From Streptomyces sp. NBC_01460 (lineage in GTDB: Bacteria > Actinomycetota > Actinomycetes > Streptomycetales > Streptomycetaceae): a stretch of 64,000 nucleotides of DNA. Made by a program: the position numbers and the translations under genes. The notes beneath the pieces are model-generated. The model searched no databases. It saw only the letters and a list, made by a program, of their open reading frames with translations, and was not told the DNA's origin. Location: positions 2,914,001 through 2,978,000 of the forward strand of contig NZ_CP109473.1 of assembly GCF_036227405.1 (NCBI RefSeq), in the 5' to 3' direction. Below, piece by piece: positions 17,246 through 25,184 of this stretch (position 1 is the first letter of the stretch; the number at the start of each line of letters is the position of its first letter).

Positions 17246-20028
17246 GTACGGAGTGCCAGCGCCCCGCGTGCGAGGGCAGTTACGAGGACATGGGCGGCGG
17301 TGAGCTGTACTGCGGCACCTGCGGCCTCGCGCCGGTCGTGTCGCCGACGGGCATGGTGAGTTCACCGCCCACCGGCATCGCGGGCGGTGGCAGGGCTGCC
17401 GGCGGCAGGGGGAGCGGCAGCACCTCGCAGCGGACCGGTTCCCAGGCGTCCGCCCGCTCCTCGTCGCGCTCGTCGACCTCCCGGCGTTCGGTCTCCGGGC
17501 GGCTCTCCCGCTCCTTGTCCGGGAGCTCCACGTCCCGCTCCGTGTCGGTGCGCTCCTCGGGCACCTCCACGGGCTCCACCTCCGGACGCGGCAGGCTGGG
17601 CGCGGGCCTGGTGCTCGTCCCCGACGTGCCGCGGCCCGACCCGCGCACCGCGGTGATGGACAACCCCGAGGTCCCCGAGCGGAAGCGCTTCTGCTCGCGG
17701 TCCGACTGCGGGGCGCCGGTCGGCCGGGCCCGCGGGGACCGGCCCGGCCGTACCGAGGGGTTCTGCACCAAATGCGGCCACCCCTACTCCTTCGTGCCGA
17801 AGCTGCGCGGCGGCGACGTCGTGCACGGGCAGTACGAGGTCGCCGGCTGCCTGGCCCACGGCGGGCTCGGCTGGGTCTACCTCGCCGTGGACCGCGCCGT
17901 CTCCGACCGCTGGGTGGTCCTCAAGGGCCTGCTGGACACCGGGGACCAGGACGCCATGGCCGCGGCCATCTCCGAGCGGCGCTTCCTCGCGGAGATCGAG
18001 CACTCCAACATCGTCCGCATCTACAACTTCGTGGAGCACCTGGACCAGCGCACCGGTTCGCTCGACGGCTACATAGTGATGGAGTACGTCGGCGGCAAGG
18101 CGCTCAAGGAGATCGCCAACGAGCGCCGGACACCGGGCGGGAGGCGGGACCCGCTGCCGGTCGAGCAGGCCTGCGCGTACGGGATCGAGGCGCTGGAGGC
18201 GCTGGGACACCTGCACAGCCGCAACCTGCTGTACTGCGACTTCAAGGTCGACAACGCGATCCAGACCGAGGACCAGCTCAAGCTCATCGACATGGGCGCG
18301 GTGCGCCGGATGGACGACGACGAGTCGGCCATCTACGGCACCGTCGGCTACCAGGCGCCCGAGGTGGCCGAGACCGGCCCGTCCGTCGCCTCCGACCTCT
18401 ACACGGTGGCGCGGACGCTCGCGGTGCTGACCTTCGACTTCCAGGGGTACACGAACGTCTTCGTGGACTCCCTGCCCGATCCGGACAACATCGAGGTGTT
18501 CCGGAGGTACGAGTCGTTCTACCGGCTGCTCGTGCGGGCGACGGACCCGGACCCGGCCCGCCGCTTCTCCTCGGCCTCGGAGATGGCGGAGCAGCTGACC
18601 GGGGTCCTGCGAGAGGTGGTCGCCCTGCAGACGGGCCGTCCGCGCCCGGCGCTCTCGACCCTCTTCGGCACGGAACTGCGCGTGACGGACACGGAGTTGT
18701 TCGCGGAGCTGACCGGCGAGGCGTCCCGGCTCGGCGCCCGGACGGGCCCGTCCGGCGGCGCGGGGTTCTTCGGGCGCCGCCGCAGGCCGGCCGTCACCAC
18801 CACGACGCACCCCGCGTCGGCGCTGACGGCCGCGTTTCCCGTCGCCCCCACCGTCGCCGCCCCGCAGCCGGTGCCGGCCGGCGCGGGCCCTCTGTACGCG
18901 CCCGCCACCCATGTCCGGGGAAGCACGGGGAGCACAGGGGGCACGGGAAGCACGGGGAGCGCGGCGACGGGCGGCGCGCCGTCGTACGTGCCACCGCTGC
19001 CGGCGGTCCCCGCTCCCCGGGCGGCGGTCGTGGAACCGGGCCCCGTCCCGGGGGCGTACCCGGCCGCGGGTCCCCGGCTCGCCGCGTTCGACGCACGGGC
19101 GACCTCGCTGGCCCTGCCGGTCCCCCGGGTGGACCCGAACGACCCCAACGCCGGTTTTCTGGCCGGGGTGATGGCCTCGGCGCCCGCCGAGCTGGTCTCC
19201 GCACTGCACTCCGTGCCGGCCGCCTCGCTGGAGACCAGGCTGCGGGAGCTCCGCGCCCGCCTGGAGATGGACGAACTCGGCTCCGCCGTACGGGCGCTGA
19301 CGGCGGTGGAGTCGGAGCACCCGGACGACTGGCGGGTCGTCTGGTACCGCGGGATCGCCTCCCTGGTGACCGGTGACCACGAGAACGCCGCGCTGTCCTT
19401 CGACGCGGTGTACGACGCGTTCCCCGGCGAGCCCGCCCCGAAGCTCGCGCTCGGCATCTGCGCGGAGGTGCTGGGGCAGCTGGACAACGCCGCGGAGTAC
19501 TACCGCCTGGTGTGGGTGACCGACCCGAGTTTCGTCAGCGCGGCGTTCGGTCTGGCCCGGGTGCAGCTCGCCGCCGGCAACAGGGCCACGGCGGTGCACA
19601 CCCTGGAGTCCGTGCCGGAGTCGTCCATCCATTACACGGCGGCCCGGGTGGCGGCGGTGCGGGCACGGCTCCGTGAGCGGGCCCCGCACGAGCCGCTGAT
19701 CCAGGACCTCTCCGCGGCCGCCGACCAGGTGACCGCGCTGCGGGCCTACGGCCTGGACGCGGTGAGACGCGAGCAGTTGTCGACCGAGGTACTGGGTACG
19801 GCGCTCGACTGGGTACTCTCCGGTAGTCCCACGGCTCAGCCGGCCGCTCCGTCCTCCCCCGCGACCGCGGCGCCGAGGACGGTGCTCGGCAGTGAGCTGG
19901 ACGAGCGGGGCCTCAGGTTCGGTCTCGAACGCTCGTACCGGATGCTCGCCCGGCTCGCGCAGCGGGGCGACGAGAGGATCGAACTGGTGGAGCGGGCCAA
20001 CCGTTTCCGCCCCCGGACCTGGGTGTGA
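17242..20028 (+). CDS. pknG: PknG-type serine/threonine protein kinase with zinc ribbons and TPR domain
   Basis: 928 aa soluble kinase. Order: zinc ribbon at 5-27 (Cys5, Cys10, Cys24, Cys27), a Ser/Thr/Arg-rich linker, a second rubredoxin-like ribbon at about 150-180 (FCSRSDCG, then FCTKCGHPYSF), kinase domain about 195-470, a Pro/Gly/Ser/Thr linker, and TPR-like helical repeats from about 650 onward. Kinase residues: Lys in VVLKG, catalytic loop YCDFKVDN (YCD replaces HRD), metal motif IDMG instead of DFG, as in mycobacterial PknG (LIDLG). Mycobacterial PknG controls glutamate metabolism through GarA; here the FHA protein encoded downstream is a candidate substrate. ATG 17242 overlaps the previous stop. 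Confidence 0.88.
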   Translation: MSTECQRPACEGSYEDMGGGELYCGTCGLAPVVSPTGMVSSPPTGIAGGGRAAGGRGSGSTSQRTGSQASARSSSRSSTSRRSVSGRLSRSLSGSSTSRSVSVRSSGTSTGSTSGRGRLGAGLVLVPDVPRPDPRTAVMDNPEVPERKRFCSRSDCGAPVGRARGDRPGRTEGFCTKCGHPYSFVPKLRGGDVVHGQYEVAGCLAHGGLGWVYLAVDRAVSDRWVVLKGLLDTGDQDAMAAAISERRFLAEIEHSNIVRIYNFVEHLDQRTGSLDGYIVMEYVGGKALKEIANERRTPGGRRDPLPVEQACAYGIEALEALGHLHSRNLLYCDFKVDNAIQTEDQLKLIDMGAVRRMDDDESAIYGTVGYQAPEVAETGPSVASDLYTVARTLAVLTFDFQGYTNVFVDSLPDPDNIEVFRRYESFYRLLVRATDPDPARRFSSASEMAEQLTGVLREVVALQTGRPRPALSTLFGTELRVTDTELFAELTGEASRLGARTGPSGGAGFFGRRRRPAVTTTTHPASALTAAFPVAPTVAAPQPVPAGAGPLYAPATHVRGSTGSTGGTGSTGSAATGGAPSYVPPLPAVPAPRAAVVEPGPVPGAYPAAGPRLAAFDARATSLALPVPRVDPNDPNAGFLAGVMASAPAELVSALHSVPAASLETRLRELRARLEMDELGSAVRALTAVESEHPDDWRVVWYRGIASLVTGDHENAALSFDAVYDAFPGEPAPKLALGICAEVLGQLDNAAEYYRLVWVTDPSFVSAAFGLARVQLAAGNRATAVHTLESVPESSIHYTAARVAAVRARLRERAPHEPLIQDLSAAADQVTALRAYGLDAVRREQLSTEVLGTALDWVLSGSPTAQPAAPSSPATAAPRTVLGSELDERGLRFGLERSYRMLARLAQRGDERIELVERANRFRPRTWV

Positions 20029-20030
20029 AG

Positions 20031-21389
20031 ATGTCAGAGATCCACGGGCGGGCCTCCTTGGCGGGGTGCCCCGGCTGCGAGGAACCGCTGGAATCGGGCG
20101 ACCTGTTCTGCGGGGCGTGCGGGTACGACCTCTCGGCGGTGCCGACGCCGCCGGGCGACCGTCCGACGGTCGCCATCACGGTGCCCGCACAGGGCGTGGC
20201 GTCGTCCGCCGCCGGTCCCGTGGCGTGGCCGGCCGCCTCCGAGGCCGACAGCTCCGACGTGCCGGCTCCGACGCACCGCCCGGCCGACCTCCCGGGCGTG
20301 GACTCGGGCGGCAGGCCCCTGCCCACCGCGGAGCGGGCGGCGGTCCGCTTCGACGAGCCCGGCGGCACCGCCCCGGAGCCTCCCGGCGAGCCCTCGGGCG
20401 ACTTCGAGCTGGCCGCGCCCGACCCCCGTACCGTGGAGCACGCCGCCGCGGGGGCCTCGGCGGCCGGTGCCAAGATCTGTGTGGCGTGCCGCTCGGGCCG
20501 GGTGGACCCCGACGGCTACTGCGAGAACTGCGGCCACGCCCAGCCCCGCGAGCGCGACCACATGGAGCAGGAGCTCGGTTCGGTGGCCGCGGTCAGCGAC
20601 CGCGGCCTGCGTCACCACCGCAACGAGGACGCGTTCGCGGTGTCCTGCACCGCCCTGCCGGACGGCTCGCCGGCGGTCGTCGCCGTCGTGTGCGACGGCG
20701 TCTCCTCCGCGAGCCGCCCCGACGAGGCCTCGGCCGCGGCCGCGAGCGCGGCCAACGAGGCGCTGCTGGAGTCGCTGCCGCGCGGGACCCATCCGCAGCA
20801 GGCGATGCACGAGGCGATCCTCGCGGCGTCGGAGGCCGTCAACGCGCTGGCCCAGGACTCCGGTCAGGCCCTGGAACACGAGCAGCAGCGCCACCAGAAC
20901 GCCCCGGCGTGCACCCTGGTCGGCGCGATCGCGGCGGGCGGCCTGCTGGTCGTCGGCTGGGTGGGTGACAGCCGCGTCTACTGGGTCCCCGAGGACCGCG
21001 CCGATCCGCCGGCCCGGCTCACGGAGGACGACTCCTGGGCCGCGCAGATGGTGGCGGCCGGCCTGATGAACGAGGCGGAGGCGTACGCCGACGAGCGCGC
21101 CCACGCCATCACGGGCTGGCTCGGCGCCGACGCGTACGACCTGGAGCCGCACACCGCGTCCTTCAAACCGGACCGGCCCGGCCTGGTCGTGGTGTGCACC
21201 GACGGCTTGTGGAACTACGCGGAGGGCGCGGCGGAGATTGCCGCGGCCGTGCCGCCCGACGCGTACGAACGGCCGTTGCACGGGGCCCAGGTGCTGGTCG
21301 GTCACGCGCTCGACGGCGGGGGCCACGACAACGTAACAGTGGCGCTCCTGCCGTTCGCCGTGGCCGCACCAGGGGCAGGATCGGCCTGA
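20031..21389 (+). CDS. PP2C-family protein phosphatase with two zinc ribbons
   Basis: 452 aa soluble Ser/Thr phosphatase. Zinc ribbon 1 (CPGCEEPLESGDLFCGACG, about residues 14-33) and ribbon 2 (CVACRSG to CENCG, about 150-170) are joined by a Pro-rich linker. The PP2C domain (about 187-440) keeps the metal-binding residues: SDRGLRHHRNEDAF, VCDGVSS, GWVGDSRVYWV, CTDGLWNYAEG and GGHDNVTVALL. It should reverse phosphorylation by the kinase encoded immediately upstream. The ATG at 20031 is 2 nt after the kinase stop; GTG 20025 would give a GTGA overlap. Neither has a clear ribosome binding site, so coupling is likely. Confidence 0.9.
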   Translation: MSEIHGRASLAGCPGCEEPLESGDLFCGACGYDLSAVPTPPGDRPTVAITVPAQGVASSAAGPVAWPAASEADSSDVPAPTHRPADLPGVDSGGRPLPTAERAAVRFDEPGGTAPEPPGEPSGDFELAAPDPRTVEHAAAGASAAGAKICVACRSGRVDPDGYCENCGHAQPRERDHMEQELGSVAAVSDRGLRHHRNEDAFAVSCTALPDGSPAVVAVVCDGVSSASRPDEASAAAASAANEALLESLPRGTHPQQAMHEAILAASEAVNALAQDSGQALEHEQQRHQNAPACTLVGAIAAGGLLVVGWVGDSRVYWVPEDRADPPARLTEDDSWAAQMVAAGLMNEAEAYADERAHAITGWLGADAYDLEPHTASFKPDRPGLVVVCTDGLWNYAEGAAEIAAAVPPDAYERPLHGAQVLVGHALDGGGHDNVTVALLPFAVAAPGAGSA

Positions 21390-21435
21390 GCCCACGCCCG
21401 GTCCGCCGGCGCCCGGCCGGTGGTCCGGCCGGCCC

Positions 21436-21525
21436 GTCGCCCCTACGCCGTCCCGTCCCTACGCCGTCCCGTCCCCACGCTTACCGGTCCCTACGCTTCC
21501 CGGTCTTCACGCCTTCCCGTCCGCG
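21436..21525. repeat. Degenerate 16-bp tandem repeats between PP2C and VWA genes
   Basis: Five to six copies of a roughly 16-nt unit close to GTCCCTACGCCGTCCC, becoming more divergent towards 21525. The repeats fill the gap between the PP2C stop and the VWA gene. Function unknown; possibly a spacer, an mRNA element or slippage product. Confidence 0.7.
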
Positions 21526-21624
21526 CACGCCGGGGCCGCCGCGCTCGCCCCGGTCCTTCGGCCGTAAGTCCGTCCGCACACCTGTCTTCGTCCGACCTAC
21601 GTGGAGCCTCAAGGAGCCGCTCAG

Positions 21625-22986
21625 ATGGCCAACTTCTCCAAGTCCAACGTGCCGCAGTTCTCCGTCGAGGTGTACCAGAACGAATTCCTGCCCGAGGGCG
21701 GCCGTGACGTCAACGCGATCGTCACCGTCACGTCCACGGGCGGGGGGACGACGGGCCGTGTCCCCCTGGCCGACGGCACCCCGGCCGCCGTGCGCGTCCC
21801 GGGGCAGGCGCCGAACGCGGCCGTGGTGCTCATGGTCGACTGCTCGGGCTCGATGGACTACCCGCCGACGAAGATGCGCAACGCGCGCGACGCGACGGCG
21901 GCGGCCATCGACACCCTGCGTGACGGCACGCGGTTCGCCGTGGTGGCGGGAACGCACGTGGCCAACGACGTGTACCCGGGCAACGGGCAGTTGGCGACGG
22001 CCGATCCGGGGACCAAGGCGCAGGCGAAGGAGGCCCTGCGCCGGCTGAGCGCGGGCGGGGGAACCGCCATCGGGACCTGGCTGCGGCTGGCCGACCGGCT
22101 GCTGGGGGCCGCCGAGGTGGACATCCGGCACGGCATCCTCCTGACGGACGGGCGCAACGAGCACGAGTCCCCGGAGGATCTGCGGGCCGCCCTCGACTCC
22201 TGTGCGGGCCGGTTCACCTGTGACGCGCGAGGTGTCGGCACCGACTGGGAGGTGAAAGAGGTCACAGCGATCGCCTCCGCCCTGCTCGGCACGGCGGACA
22301 TCGTCGCCGATCCGGCCGGCCTCGCCGCGGACTTCACCCGGATGATGGAGAACGCGATGGGCAAGGAGGTCGCGGACGTGGCGCTGCGGCTCTGGACGCC
22401 CGTCGGGGTCGAGATCGTGTTCGTCAAGCAGGTGGCGCCGACGGTCGCCGAACTGACCGGCCGCCGCACCGAGTCCGGGCCGCGGTCCGGTGACTACCCG
22501 ACCGGGTCCTGGGGTGACGAGTCCCGGGACTACCACGTGTGCGTGAGGGTTCCGGAGGCCGGGATCGGTCAGGAGATGCTGGCGGCCCGGGTCTCGCTGA
22601 TCCTGCCGGCCCCGTCGGACGGCGGTGCCCCGCAGACCCTCTCCCAGGGTCTCGTCCGCGCGGTGTGGACGGACGACATGGCCGCTTCGACCTCGATCAA
22701 CCCCCAGGTGGCGCACTACACGGGGCAGGCCGAACTGGCGCAGGTCATCCAGCAGGGACTGGATGCGCGCAAATCGGGAGACTTCGACGGCGCTACGGCG
22801 AAACTGGGGCGTGCGGTGCAGCTCGCGTCGGCCTCCGGAAACGCGGATACTGCGAAACTGCTTTCGAAGGTGGTCGACGTCGTCGACGCGGCGACGGGTA
22901 CTGTGCGACTGAAAGCAAGGGTCGCGGAAGCGGACGAGATGACCCTCGAAACGCGCTCGACCAAGACAGTTCGCGTCAAGAAATAG
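21625..22986 (+). CDS. VWA-domain protein (TerY/YegL-like chaperone or adaptor)
   Basis: 453 aa, no signal peptide, so cytoplasmic. The von Willebrand factor A domain occupies about 65-250, with MIDAS residues VDCSGSMDYP (Asp72), GGGTAIGT and LTDGRNEHES. It is followed by a beta-rich region and a C-terminal helical segment (about 390-440) with QAELAQVIQQGLDARKSGD. VWA, PP2C and kinase genes together recall the TerY-P triads, in which VWA proteins help assemble phospho-signalling complexes. The start at ATG 21625 (MANFSKSN) is preferred over 21601 because AAGGAG lies just upstream. Confidence 0.85.
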   Translation: MANFSKSNVPQFSVEVYQNEFLPEGGRDVNAIVTVTSTGGGTTGRVPLADGTPAAVRVPGQAPNAAVVLMVDCSGSMDYPPTKMRNARDATAAAIDTLRDGTRFAVVAGTHVANDVYPGNGQLATADPGTKAQAKEALRRLSAGGGTAIGTWLRLADRLLGAAEVDIRHGILLTDGRNEHESPEDLRAALDSCAGRFTCDARGVGTDWEVKEVTAIASALLGTADIVADPAGLAADFTRMMENAMGKEVADVALRLWTPVGVEIVFVKQVAPTVAELTGRRTESGPRSGDYPTGSWGDESRDYHVCVRVPEAGIGQEMLAARVSLILPAPSDGGAPQTLSQGLVRAVWTDDMAASTSINPQVAHYTGQAELAQVIQQGLDARKSGDFDGATAKLGRAVQLASASGNADTAKLLSKVVDVVDAATGTVRLKARVAEADEMTLETRSTKTVRVKK

Positions 22987-23098
22987 CGACGCGGACGACA
23001 ACGGCAGAACCGCACCGAGAGCCGTCCCGGCCGACCGGACGGTGCACCGACACGCATGACGGCCTCCGGGCCGGACGAGGAGAGGGGGAAGCGCCGAC

Positions 23099-24535
23099 AT
23101 GCCGACCTGCCCGAACGGACACCAGTCGGGTTCCGAGGACTGGTGCGAGGTCTGCGGACATCGCATGGCCGGGGCGAGCGCGCCCGCGGGCGCCGTCCCG
23201 CCGCCGCCTCCCCCGCCGCCCGCGCCCGGTTACGGCTATCCGCAGGGCCCGGGCCCCGGACAGCAGACCGTCCAGGCCGAGCTCTGCCCGCAGTGCCGCA
23301 CCCCGCGTGAGCCGATGGCTCCGTACTGCGAGGAGTGCCGCTGGAACTTCCTCACGAACACGGCGACGTCGTACACGCCGCTGGCCCCGCAGGGCGGTGT
23401 CGGTGGACCGCCCGGGCTGAACCTGCCGCCCGGCTTCCAGGCCCAGCAGGGCCCGCCGCAGCAGCGGGATCCGTTCGAGTACCAGGGCTCCCGGCCTTCG
23501 CAGATGAACCGGCCGGCCGAGCCGCTCTCGCCGGAGCAGGACGACCGGCAGGGCCCGCCGCCGCCCCCGCACTCCTTCCAGCAGGGGCCGCCGCCCCCGC
23601 CGTCGTTCCAGCAGCAGTCGCCGTCCCCGTTCGAGGCGCAGGGCCGCCCGGGCCAGGGGCCGGGCCAGCAGGGACCGGGGCCGCAGGGCCCCGGTCAGCA
23701 GGGTCCCGGTCAGCAGGCCGGCCCGCCGTCGCCGTTCGACCCGCAGGGCAGGCCGGGTCAGCCGGGCCCCCAGGGGCCCGGACACCAGGGTCCCGGACAC
23801 CAGGGTCCCGGACAGCAGGGGCCCGGACAGCAGGGACCGGGCGGGCAGAGTGGCCCGCCGTCGCCGTTCGAGCCGCAGCGGCAGGGGCCGCCTCCCCCGC
23901 CGTCGTTCCAGCAGCAGTCCGCGCCGCCCGCGCCGCAGCGGCCCCAGGCGCCGCAGACCGGTGGGGGCGACGACTGGATGCTGCCGCCGCCCTCGCAGCA
24001 GCAGCCGCCGCAGGGCTTCCAGCAGGCACCGCAGGCCCCCCAGGCGCCTCAAGCACCGCAGGCATCCCAGCCTCCTCAGCAGCAGTTCCCCGGCCAGAGC
24101 TTCGCCCAGGGCGGGCCCGACCAGGGGCCGGGCAGTTGGACGGCCGTCATCGCGCCGGACCGCGACTACTTCCTGGCGATGATGCAGCGGAGCGGCCCGG
24201 AGGCGACCGGACTGAACCTGCCCGCGTACTCCCCGGAGCAGCGCCTCGCGCTCACCGGCAGCCAGATCACCATCGGCCGCCGCCGGCACAGCACCGGCGA
24301 GTCCCCCGACATCGATCTCGCCGTGCCGCCGGAGGATCCGGGTGTCTCGCACCAGCACGCCGTGCTGGTGCAGCAGCCGGACGGCACCTGGGCCGTCGTC
24401 GACCAGAACTCCACCAACGGCACCACGCTCAACGGCGCCGAGGACCCGATCCAGCCCTATGTCCCCGTCCCGCTCCAGGACGGCGACCAGGTGCACGTCG
24501 GGGCCTGGACGACGATCACGGTCCGCCGCGACTGA
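23099..24535 (+). CDS. FHA-domain protein with zinc ribbons and Gly-Pro-Gln repeat linker
   Basis: 478 aa. N-terminal zinc ribbons: TCPNGHQSGSEDWCEVCGH (residues 3-22) and CPQCR to CEEC (about 63-81). Then a long Pro/Gly/Gln linker (about 95-345) with collagen-like GPGQQ, GPQ and GPGHQ repeats, and a C-terminal FHA domain (about 375-478) with ITIGRRRHS, VSHQHAVL and NSTNGTTLNG, a canonical phosphothreonine-binding set. It is a candidate substrate and effector of the PknG-type kinase, analogous to GarA/OdhI, though those lack zinc ribbons and the long linker. ATG 23099 follows a purine-rich GAGAGGGGGAAG. A 42-bp palindrome follows the stop. Confidence 0.88.
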   Translation: MPTCPNGHQSGSEDWCEVCGHRMAGASAPAGAVPPPPPPPPAPGYGYPQGPGPGQQTVQAELCPQCRTPREPMAPYCEECRWNFLTNTATSYTPLAPQGGVGGPPGLNLPPGFQAQQGPPQQRDPFEYQGSRPSQMNRPAEPLSPEQDDRQGPPPPPHSFQQGPPPPPSFQQQSPSPFEAQGRPGQGPGQQGPGPQGPGQQGPGQQAGPPSPFDPQGRPGQPGPQGPGHQGPGHQGPGQQGPGQQGPGGQSGPPSPFEPQRQGPPPPPSFQQQSAPPAPQRPQAPQTGGGDDWMLPPPSQQQPPQGFQQAPQAPQAPQAPQASQPPQQQFPGQSFAQGGPDQGPGSWTAVIAPDRDYFLAMMQRSGPEATGLNLPAYSPEQRLALTGSQITIGRRRHSTGESPDIDLAVPPEDPGVSHQHAVLVQQPDGTWAVVDQNSTNGTTLNGAEDPIQPYVPVPLQDGDQVHVGAWTTITVRRD

Positions 24536-24557
24536 TCCGGCGATCCCACGACGCCCG

Positions 24558-24599
24558 CCGGCCGAGGACCGGGGTCCTAGGACCCCGGTCCTCGGCCGG
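24558..24599. terminator. 42-bp perfect palindrome between FHA gene and truncated haemoglobin gene
   Basis: Arms 24558-24577 and 24580-24599 are perfect reverse complements around TA; the centre reads GGTCCTAGGACC. As RNA it gives a very stable hairpin ending the upstream operon. It finishes only 21 nt before the next start codon, unusually close. Confidence 0.8.
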
Positions 24600-24620
24600 T
24601 GCGTCTGCGACGATGGACGG

Positions 24621-25025
24621 GTGACAGAGATTCCGCGCGACACGCTTCAGGAGCAGACCTTCTACGAGCAGGTCGGCGGCGAGGAGACCTTCCGGCGCCT
24701 GGTGCACCGCTTCTACCAGGGCGTAGCCGAGGACCCGCTGCTGCGGCCGATGTACCCGGAGGCGGATCTCGGCCCGGCCGAGGAACGGTTCACGCTGTTC
24801 CTCATGCAGTACTGGGGCGGTCCGCGCACCTACAGCGACCAGCGGGGGCACCCGCGGCTCCGGATGCGCCACGCCCCGTTCCAGGTGGACAGGGCGGCGC
24901 ACGACGCCTGGCTCGGTCACATGCGGGTGGCCCTCGACGAGCTCGGCCTTCCCCCCGAGCACGAGAGGCAGTTGTGGGACTACCTCACCTACGCCGCCGC
25001 CTCGATGGTCAACACCGCGGGGTGA
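24621..25025 (+). CDS. glbO: Group II truncated haemoglobin (GlbO type)
   Basis: 134 aa haem protein of the 2-over-2 globin fold. FYEQVGGEETFRRLVHRFY near the start, MQYWGGPRTYSDQRGHPRLR in the middle and RMRHAPF with the proximal histidine (about residue 77) match GlbO. These proteins bind O2 or handle NO and reactive oxygen. The GTG at 24621 gives the standard N-terminus TEIPRDTLQEQTF; no good ribosome binding site precedes it, and the large palindrome ends 21 nt upstream. A short-leader or near-leaderless transcript, or readthrough, would be needed. Confidence 0.9.
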   Translation: MTEIPRDTLQEQTFYEQVGGEETFRRLVHRFYQGVAEDPLLRPMYPEADLGPAEERFTLFLMQYWGGPRTYSDQRGHPRLRMRHAPFQVDRAAHDAWLGHMRVALDELGLPPEHERQLWDYLTYAAASMVNTAG

Positions 25026-25184
25026 TCCAGGTGTGCGGAATCCGGTGCTCCACGGCCGGATAACGATCACGATCCCGTCAAGGTGCTCCCCGGGACGGTT
25101 CCCAGGAGCCCGTGCACTCTGAAAGCATCCGGAGTGCGCCGGGGGGCGTACGAGGCGTGCGGCTGCTGAGGTACGGGGGATCGG

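Noticed and set aside
23640..23870. Repeat array in the FHA gene as a CRISPR-like array
   Set aside because: Repeats stay in frame and encode Gly-Pro-Gln repeats; there are no unique spacers or cas genes.
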